From NCBI RefSeq assembly GCF_019218285.1, contig NZ_JAHUZG010000002.1, positions 558,001-622,000 of the forward strand: 64,000 nt of DNA, given 5' to 3'. The DNA is from Antarctobacter sediminis. Its GTDB lineage: Bacteria > Pseudomonadota > Alphaproteobacteria > Rhodobacterales > Rhodobacteraceae. Within the stretch, counting starts at the first letter, position 1, and each line of letters begins with the position of its first letter. Below are positions 58,303 through 64,000 of this stretch, piece by piece. The notes below the pieces were generated by a model. The model had not been told where the DNA came from. It searched no databases and worked only from the letters and a program-made list of their open reading frames with translations. A program made the translations under genes and the position numbers.

Positions 58303-60002
58303 CACGCCACCAGATCGTCTGTAAGGATGTCGGCCAGCGCGGCGGTATCCGAACGCGCCTCGACCAGCAAACCGGCGTGTTCCGGCAATAGGCGTTGAAT
58401 ATAGAACGCCGCCAGCCGGGCATCGGCGCTGTCCGGGGCCGCCATGGCCGCCCTCAGGTGGAAATGCGCCCCCAGAACACGCGCGAATCCCATCAGATAG
58501 GGTACGGCACCGCCGAAACGGTCGCCCATATCGCGGGCGACCAGCGCCTCGGTGGTTTCGCGCAGCGATTCTGCCGCCTGCCAGACCGGCTCGGCCAGAT
58601 CGGGGATCGTGCCCCGCGCCGCCTCGGCACCGGTTTCGATCTCATCCAGCAGGGCAAAGATCGCCTCGCCACCGTCCATCATCTTGCGCCCGACAAGATC
58701 CATGGCCTGAATGCCATTGGTGCCTTCGTAGATCGCCGTCACTCGCACGTCGCGCAGGTATTGCGCCGCGCCGGTTTCCTCGATGAACCCCATGCCGCCA
58801 TGCACCTGAACGCCAAGATTCGCCACCTTGATACCGGTTTCGGTGCCAAAGGCCTTGGCAATCGGCGTCAAGAGCGCGGCGCGCGACACCCACTCGGCGT
58901 CGCCGCTGGCGTTGCCCATGTCGATGGCCACGGCAAGAGACAACGCAATCGCCCGCGCGGCAAAGGTTTCGGCCTTCATCGTCGCCAACATGCGCCGCAC
59001 ATCCGCGTGACCGATGATCGTCCCCTCGGGGGAACGCCCCTGTTTGCGTTCCTGAGCATAGGCCAGCGCGTGCTGAAGCGCGCCTTCGGCGACGCTGACC
59101 CCCTGCACACCCACGCCAAGGCGGGCATTGTTCATCATGGTGAACATGGCGCGCATCCCGTCGTGGGGTTCCCCCACCAGCCAGCCCTTCGCGCCATCGT
59201 ACTGCATCACGCAGGTCGGCGAACCGTGCAGGCCCATCTTGTGTTCAAGGCTGACCACCTTGAGATCATTGGCGACACCCGGATTGCCGTTTTCGTCCGG
59301 GATCAGCTTTGGCACGAGAAACAGGCTGATCCCCTTGGTGCCAGGCACGCCATCAGGCAGGCGCGCCAAGACAAGGTGGCAGACGTTCTGGGTAAAGTCA
59401 TTGTCGCCCCAGGAGATATAGATCTTTTGCCCGGAGATCGCGTAGGTGCCATCGCCGTTGGGCACGGCCTTGGACGACAGCGCGCCCACGTCCGAACCGG
59501 CCTGCGGTTCGGTCAGGTTCATGGTGCCCGCCCATTCTCCGGAAATCAGCTTGGGCAGGTACAGCGCCTTCAGTGCGTCGCTGGCGTGATGCTCCAGCGC
59601 GTCGATCTGACCTTGCGTCATCAGCGGGTTCAACTGGATCGACAGGCAGGCGGCCCCCATCATGTCATTGATGCAGGTCGTCACCGTCAGCGGCAACCCC
59701 ATGCCGCCGAACTCCTCCGGTGCCGAAGTCGCGATCCAGCCGCCTTCGGCCAGCGCGCGATACCCCTCGGCATAGCCTTTCGAGGTCCGCACAACGCCGT
59801 TTTCCAGCCGCGCCGGATCAAGGTCGCCATTGCGCTGCAACGGGGACAGCACGTCTTCGCACAGTTTCCCCGCCTCGCCCAGAACGGCGGCAACGGTTTC
59901 GGAATTCGCTTCGGCGAAACGCTCGGTCCGGGCAACGGAATCGTATCCGACAACGTCGCGCAAAAGCCGCATGTAGGCATCGATCGGCGCACGATAGGGC
60001 AT
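58302..60002 (-). CDS. Acyl-CoA dehydrogenase (566-residue, DmdC-like class)
   Basis: This 566-residue FAD enzyme belongs to the long class with an extra C-terminal domain (AcdA/DmdC-like). It shows NLTEPQAGSDVGALSSKA near residue 155, GQKIYISWGDNDF, MNNARLGVGVQGVSVAEGA and GMGFIEETGAAQYLRD. The catalytic Glu falls in AIYEGTNGIQAMDLVGRK. Some members oxidise methylmercaptopropionyl-CoA from DMSP, others fatty acyl-CoA. Sequence alone does not decide. MPYRAPIDAYM at 60002 is the family start. Electrons pass via ETF to the ETF-QO at 46084-47733. It is followed by the coupled MBL hydrolase. Confidence 0.93.
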   Translation of the reverse strand: MPYRAPIDAYMRLLRDVVGYDSVARTERFAEANSETVAAVLGEAGKLCEDVLSPLQRNGDLDPARLENGVVRTSKGYAEGYRALAEGGWIATSAPEEFGGMGLPLTVTTCINDMMGAACLSIQLNPLMTQGQIDALEHHASDALKALYLPKLISGEWAGTMNLTEPQAGSDVGALSSKAVPNGDGTYAISGQKIYISWGDNDFTQNVCHLVLARLPDGVPGTKGISLFLVPKLIPDENGNPGVANDLKVVSLEHKMGLHGSPTCVMQYDGAKGWLVGEPHDGMRAMFTMMNNARLGVGVQGVSVAEGALQHALAYAQERKQGRSPEGTIIGHADVRRMLATMKAETFAARAIALSLAVAIDMGNASGDAEWVSRAALLTPIAKAFGTETGIKVANLGVQVHGGMGFIEETGAAQYLRDVRVTAIYEGTNGIQAMDLVGRKMMDGGEAIFALLDEIETGAEAARGTIPDLAEPVWQAAESLRETTEALVARDMGDRFGGAVPYLMGFARVLGAHFHLRAAMAAPDSADARLAAFYIQRLLPEHAGLLVEARSDTAALADILTDDLVA

Positions 60003-60125
60003 GGGGGTCTCCTCCGGCTTGGCAAGCACGCTCTGCTCTTGTAGCACGCGCGCAACGCGAGGGTGAACGTACCGTGCATCGCCCACGCTTCAACCGGAAC
60101 GCCGCGTCATCAGGGGATCCCCGCG

Positions 60126-61064
60126 ATGCCTGCCCTTCATCTCAGCGCCAGTACCCGCGATCTGACCCGCGCGGCCGAGCTTCTCGGTCAGGGCGATCTG
60201 GTCGCCTTTCCGACCGAGACGGTCTATGGCCTTGGCGCCGACGCCACGCAGGATCAGGCCGTGGCGCGTATCTACGCGGCCAAAGGCCGGCCCGAGTTCA
60301 ATCCACTGATCGTTCATGTGGCCGATATCGAGGCCGCCAAGGCACTGGTTGTCTGGAGCGCCGAGGCCGAGGCGCTGGCACGGGCCTTCTGGCCGGGGCC
60401 GCTGACCCTTGTCTTGCCACTGCGCGACGGCGCGCCGGTGTCACGGCTGGTGACTGCCGGTCTGGACAGCCTTGCCATCCGCCTGCCCGCCGCGCCGGTG
60501 GCACAGGGATTGCTGCGCGCCTTTGGCGGGCCGGTGGCCGCACCGTCGGCCAACCGGTCCGGCCAGATCAGCCCGACCCGCGCCAACCATGTGCTGAACG
60601 ACCTTGGCGACCGGATCGAAGCCGTGGTTGATGGCGGCCCCTGCACCGTGGGTCTTGAATCAACGATTCTCGGCCTTACCGGCACACCCACCCTGCTTCG
60701 CCCCGGCGGCGTCACCGAAGAGGCGCTCAGCGCGGTGCTGGGCACCCGGATCGCATTGCGCCGCGAGACCGATGGCATCACGGCCCCAGGGCAGACCCGT
60801 TCCCATTATGCGCCACGCGCCCGGGTGCGCCTGAACGCGGTGGATTTCGAACCGGGTGAGGCACGGCTTGGCTTTGGCAAGGTCGATTGCGACCTGAACC
60901 TGTCGGCCGAGGCCGACCTGACCGAGGCCGCCGCGAACCTTTTTGAGTATCTGCATCGGCTGGACGACGGGCAGGCACAAACCATCGCAGTTTCACCCAT
61001 CCCGCATGTGGGCCTTGGAGTGGCCATCAACGACCGTCTCAGCCGCGCCGCCGCAGACCGCTAA
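60126..61064 (+). CDS. tsaC: L-threonylcarbamoyladenylate synthase (Sua5/TsaC long form)
   Basis: This 312-residue enzyme makes threonylcarbamoyl-AMP for the t6A37 modification of tRNAs. The YrdC domain spans residues 1-200, with VAFPTETVYGLGADATQ near 28, KGRPEFNPLIVHV and LAAPSANRSGQISPTRANHV (key residues S, N, S, G). A C-terminal Sua5 domain follows. PGQTRSHYAPRARV is the linker motif. It is divergent from the acyl-CoA dehydrogenase with 123 bases between. The ATG at 60126 follows GGGGATCC. Confidence 0.93.
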   Translation: MPALHLSASTRDLTRAAELLGQGDLVAFPTETVYGLGADATQDQAVARIYAAKGRPEFNPLIVHVADIEAAKALVVWSAEAEALARAFWPGPLTLVLPLRDGAPVSRLVTAGLDSLAIRLPAAPVAQGLLRAFGGPVAAPSANRSGQISPTRANHVLNDLGDRIEAVVDGGPCTVGLESTILGLTGTPTLLRPGGVTEEALSAVLGTRIALRRETDGITAPGQTRSHYAPRARVRLNAVDFEPGEARLGFGKVDCDLNLSAEADLTEAAANLFEYLHRLDDGQAQTIAVSPIPHVGLGVAINDRLSRAAADR

Positions 61065-61182
61065 GCGCCGCATGGACGGAACGGGCGTCAGCTTCGCCCT
61101 GCCAAGCCGTGGTGCGAAACGCCAACCGAGGGCTGGCGGGCGGGCGATGGTCCCGCAGGGGCCGAGTCCCGTCCCGACGCCT

Positions 61183-61764
61183 TCAGGCACGCCCTCCGGC
61201 GGAACTCAGCGCCAGTGCGGCAACGCCCAGTGTCTTCAGCGCCGCTTCCCACTTGTCCATGTCCGGAAGGTCAAAGATCAGTTCTGGCGCGGCGTCACAG
61301 ACCAGCCAGCCATTTTCGGCAATCTCGCCTTCCAGTTGGCCGGCGGCCCAGCCGGAATAGCCCAGCATCATCATCCATTGCTTCGGACCTTCGCCGCTGG
61401 CCAGATCTTCGAGGATGTCCAGAGTCGCGGTCATGTGGATGTCGTCACGCACCTCCAGCGTGGTCACAACCGATTGATAATCCGGCGTATGCAGCACAAA
61501 ACCGCGTCCAACTTCGACCGGGCCGCCGAAATGCACACTGCGGTGTGACAGGTCAGCCGCCGAGTCGATGTTCAGCTGCGACAGAAGAGTCGGAATGTCC
61601 ACGTCATCGCTGGGCTTGTTCACGATCAGCCCCATCGCGCCCTCATCCGAATGGTCGCAGATAAAGACCACGCTGTGCTCGAACCGCGGATCCCCCATGC
61701 CCGGCATGGCAATCAGAAGATGCCCGGTCAGATTGGTGGGTGCGGTTCCTGTCGCGCCAGTCAT
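61183..61764 (-). CDS. YqgE/AlgH family protein
   Basis: This 193-residue protein shows LTGHLLIAMPGMGDPRFEHSV near residue 10, ICDHSDEGAMGLIVNKPSD, and HFGGPVEVGRGFVLHT, then MMMLGYSGWAAGQLEGEI, all YqgE hallmarks. The family is very common and its role is still unclear; it has been linked to alginate control and ribonuclease H-like neighbours in Pseudomonas. The ATG at 61764 is preferred over an earlier frame. It is divergent from the DsbD-domain gene with 136 bases between. Confidence 0.93.
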   Translation of the reverse strand: MTGATGTAPTNLTGHLLIAMPGMGDPRFEHSVVFICDHSDEGAMGLIVNKPSDDVDIPTLLSQLNIDSAADLSHRSVHFGGPVEVGRGFVLHTPDYQSVVTTLEVRDDIHMTATLDILEDLASGEGPKQWMMMLGYSGWAAGQLEGEIAENGWLVCDAAPELIFDLPDMDKWEAALKTLGVAALALSSAGGRA

Positions 61765-61900
61765 AGGCCTCCCTTTCGCGTTGGACAAAAGCACCATGAC
61801 CGCCCGCGCCGGGACTGGCAAGCCCGTCACATCTTCGTCATGTCACACCCTGTTTCGCTGGAACGTGACTTTTCATTTCAGTCCGGACAGGCCACATCCA

Positions 61901-62704
61901 ATGGTCATGAGACACGCCCTTCTGATCCTTCTTCTGGCGCTGATGCCCGGGGTTGCCGCCGCCCAGTCCTACGATGACGTGGTCGACGCCGAACTGCGCC
62001 CCGGCTGGCGCTTGCCCAATGGCGACCACATGGCCGCCCTACACCTGAGGCTGGCCCCCGGGTGGAAAACCTATTGGCGCTCACCCGGCGATGCGGGCAT
62101 CCCGCCGCAATTCGACTGGAGCGGGGCACGCAACATGGCCGCCATCGGCATTTACTGGCCTGCGCCCCACGTCTTTTGGCAAGAGGGCATGCGGTCAGTC
62201 GGTTACAAGGATGAGGTCATCCTGCCGCTGAAAATCCGCCCAAAACAGGCCGGGCAGGACGCGCGTCTGGGCGGCGTGATTGATATCGGCATCTGCAAGG
62301 ACGTCTGCCTGCCACACCGCCTGCGGGTGACGGCCGTCTTGCCGGCCGATCACAAAAAACCCGATCCGGTGATCGCAGCCGCCATGGCCGATGTGCCTTT
62401 CGGTGCCACGGACGCCGGTGTGACCGCCGTATCCTGCCGGATTTCACCGCGCTCCGACGGTCTGGGCCTCAGCGTTGCAATTTCCATGCCACGCGGCACC
62501 GGCCACGAGGAAACCGTGATCGAAGCCGCCGATCCCAATCTCTGGATCGCGGACCCCAAGACTTCGTGGAGCGGTGGCAAGCTGGTCGCGGAAACGCGCG
62601 TGACCCATATGTCCGGCAAGACCTTCGCGCTGGACCGGTCCTCGCTGCGGATCACTATCCTTGGCGGGCGGATGCCGGTCGAGATGACGGGATGTACCGG
62701 GTAA
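61901..62704 (+). CDS. Secreted DsbD-alpha domain protein
   Basis: This 267-residue protein has a signal peptide (MVMRHALLILLLALMPGVAAAQ). A DsbD N-terminal-type immunoglobulin domain follows, with GWKTYWRSPGDAGIPPQFDWSG (key residues W, P, G) near residue 55 and GICKDVCLPH near 130, holding the Cys-x-x-x-Cys pair. Full DsbD has a membrane part and a thioredoxin domain, both missing here. In Rhodobacterales such stand-alone alpha domains may accept electrons from CcdA-type proteins. A second Cys is in AVSCRIS and one near the end (TGCTG). No RBS better than GGACAGG. Confidence 0.85.
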   Translation: MVMRHALLILLLALMPGVAAAQSYDDVVDAELRPGWRLPNGDHMAALHLRLAPGWKTYWRSPGDAGIPPQFDWSGARNMAAIGIYWPAPHVFWQEGMRSVGYKDEVILPLKIRPKQAGQDARLGGVIDIGICKDVCLPHRLRVTAVLPADHKKPDPVIAAAMADVPFGATDAGVTAVSCRISPRSDGLGLSVAISMPRGTGHEETVIEAADPNLWIADPKTSWSGGKLVAETRVTHMSGKTFALDRSSLRITILGGRMPVEMTGCTG

Positions 62705-62733
62705 CACGGCAAACCACCTTTCGCGCGGAATGC

Positions 62734-62764
62734 AAAAGGCCGGGACACGTCGTTCCGGCCTTTT
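62734..62764. terminator. Bidirectional terminator
   Basis: AAAAGGCCGG (62734-62743) and CCGGCCTTTT (62755-62764) pair perfectly around an 11-base loop, with further T on the right side. It separates the DsbD-alpha gene from the convergent RND gene. Confidence 0.9.
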
Positions 62765-62779
62765 TTCTGGCGCACGGTT

Positions 62780-64000
62780 TTATGTCGGCGCGCGTTTCCC
62801 GGTGATCCGCCCAAGCGCGATGGCCAACCCGACAAGCACATAGATCACCAAGGGCAAGATCAACGCCCCCAGCAGAAACAGCGCCAACGCGGCAAACGCA
62901 GGCGGCAAGTCCGCCATTCCGCCGACAGCCAGCGCCGGCAACAGGTCCCCGCTCACCCCGGTATAGCCAAGCGTCGCGCCCAGCCACGCCAGCATCGCCA
63001 GCAATGCCGCCACAAGCACGCCTCGCAGGGCTTCGCCACGGAAGCGCAGCCCCTTTTTCAGGGCCGCCACCTGCTGTCCCACGTCATGTTGAATCGCCAC
63101 CAATGAGGGCACGATCACAAGAACAAGAACCACCCCGAACCCAAGCCCATAGACCAGCGTGATCACCGTGGGTTTCAGGAATTGCGCCTGCGACGAACTT
63201 TCGTACAGCAGCGGCGCAAGTCCCAGAACCGTCGTGGCCGTAGTCAGGAACACCGCGCGCAAACGGTCCGCCGCACCGTCGATGATCGAGGGGATCAATC
63301 CGCGATCCTTGGCGTATTCGTCGATCTGCGTCACCAAGACGATGGAATCGTTGATGATGATACCCGTCATGCCCAGCAGGCCGACCACCGTGAACATGCT
63401 AAGCGGCACGTCCCACAAGGCATGACCGAATATCGTGCCGATCAACCCAAAAGGAACGATGGCCATGACGACGAACGGCCGTGTCCAACTGGCAAAGACC
63501 CAGGCCAAAACAAGATAGATCCCCAAAAGCACCATGATCAGACCATTGCGGGCATCGGTCAGGAACTCGTTTTCCTGCTCTGCCAACCCCGCAAGGCGAT
63601 AGTCCACCTGCCGGGCTTCGGCGATCTGGGGCAGGATTTCCTCTTGCAGGGCTTTGACGATAGCCTCGGCTCGGGCTGCATCGTCCTCAGAGATGTCACC
63701 GGTGACGGAAACGACGCGCAACCCGTTTTCACGCCGGACGGTCGAGAACCCGGTACGCCGTTCAACGCGCACGATATCCGCAAGCGGCACGTAGTTCCCC
63801 GCCGGGGTCCGCAACTGCATCCGCTCCATGAAATCGGCGGTCAACTCTGCTTCGGGCAGTTCAACGCGGATCTCAGCCGAACGCGGACCGTCGGGATAAG
63901 TCGCCGCCTCGATCCCGCCCAGCCGATGACGCAGGGTGCGGCCAAGGCTGTCGATGTCAAAGCCCAGCGCCAACCCCTGCGGCGTCAGGTCAAGGATCAG
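62780..64000 (-). CDS. RND transporter permease, C-terminal 406 residues (start beyond window)
   Basis: The frame is open to the right edge and ends at 62780. It covers the second periplasmic loop (STVRRENGLRVVSVTGDI) and the last helices, including VGLLGMTGIIINDSIVLVTQ and TTATTVLGLAPLLYESS. Close to the C-terminus an extra pair of helices (LALFLLGALILPLVIYVLVG) is added. It is a member of the RND superfamily related to AcrB/MdtB-type pumps. The helix that usually carries the proton-relay lysine reads IIINDS, without Lys. Its adaptor gene would be to the right of the window. The ATG-like start near 63973 is internal and not real. Confidence 0.88.
   Translation of the reverse strand: MILDLTPQGLALGFDIDSLGRTLRHRLGGIEAATYPDGPRSAEIRVELPEAELTADFMERMQLRTPAGNYVPLADIVRVERRTGFSTVRRENGLRVVSVTGDISEDDAARAEAIVKALQEEILPQIAEARQVDYRLAGLAEQENEFLTDARNGLIMVLLGIYLVLAWVFASWTRPFVVMAIVPFGLIGTIFGHALWDVPLSMFTVVGLLGMTGIIINDSIVLVTQIDEYAKDRGLIPSIIDGAADRLRAVFLTTATTVLGLAPLLYESSSQAQFLKPTVITLVYGLGFGVVLVLVIVPSLVAIQHDVGQQVAALKKGLRFRGEALRGVLVAALLAMLAWLGATLGYTGVSGDLLPALAVGGMADLPPAFAALALFLLGALILPLVIYVLVGLAIALGRITGKRAPT

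Overview
The window looks like a chromosome segment of a high-GC alphaproteobacterium of the Rhodobacterales (roseobacter/Paracoccaceae type). The grounds are the gene families and gene order: an rpsA / ihfB / lapA / trpF block, DUF1127 mini-proteins, the tiny aa3-type cytochrome oxidase subunit IV, ETF-ubiquinone oxidoreductase, phaA/phaB, DUF1045 and DUF952/DUF1330 genes, and a dispersed intergenic repeat. This placement is from gene content and not from a database search.

Layout. 1-1300 is the 5' part of a replication primase/ATPase of plasmid, phage or ICE type, so an integrated element probably ends near 1.3-1.7 kb. 1.7-13 kb holds an RND efflux pair, tRNA-Gly(TCC), an ABC exporter, a LysR regulator with a divergent DUF1127-like gene, a periplasmic 5'-nucleotidase and a DUF952-DUF1330-pyrD operon. 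13-17.7 kb is trpF, lapA, ihfB, two small unknown genes and rpsA, then a Pmp3-type peptide.

17.9-33.8 kb is a complete phosphonate (C-P lyase) island. PhnC, D, E1 and E2 form the importer, PhnF a GntR repressor, PhnG, H, I, J, K the C-P lyase core, PhnL and N the accessory ATPase and kinase, and there are two PhnM pyrophosphatases. Less usual members are a DapH-like acetyltransferase, a DUF1045 2H-phosphoesterase, a CorA channel fused by overlaps into the phnK-phnL junction, and a PNPOx-fold flavoprotein coupled to phnI. No phnP was found. The operon is interrupted before phnJ by two tiny opposite-strand ORFs, and DUF1045 lies antisense between phnN and phnM with overlaps at both ends. A structured, terminator-ended RNA candidate lies between phnM2 and the acetyltransferase.

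34-46 kb holds DUF1127, rpsD, an EAL protein, PHB genes phaA and phaB with a likely operator between them, a small secreted tail-collar protein, a second LysR with a divergent 37-residue peptide, YdcH, a TrmN6-like methyltransferase, a long-chain prenyl diphosphate synthase, ispE and a large TPR protein. 46-64 kb holds ETF-QO, greA, an fdhD-mobA-mobB-orf-moeA molybdenum cofactor operon, azlCD, COX subunit IV, an MBL hydrolase with an acyl-CoA dehydrogenase, Sua5/TsaC, YqgE, a DsbD-alpha domain protein and the end of a second RND transporter. I saw no rRNA, CRISPR array, insertion sequence or second tRNA.
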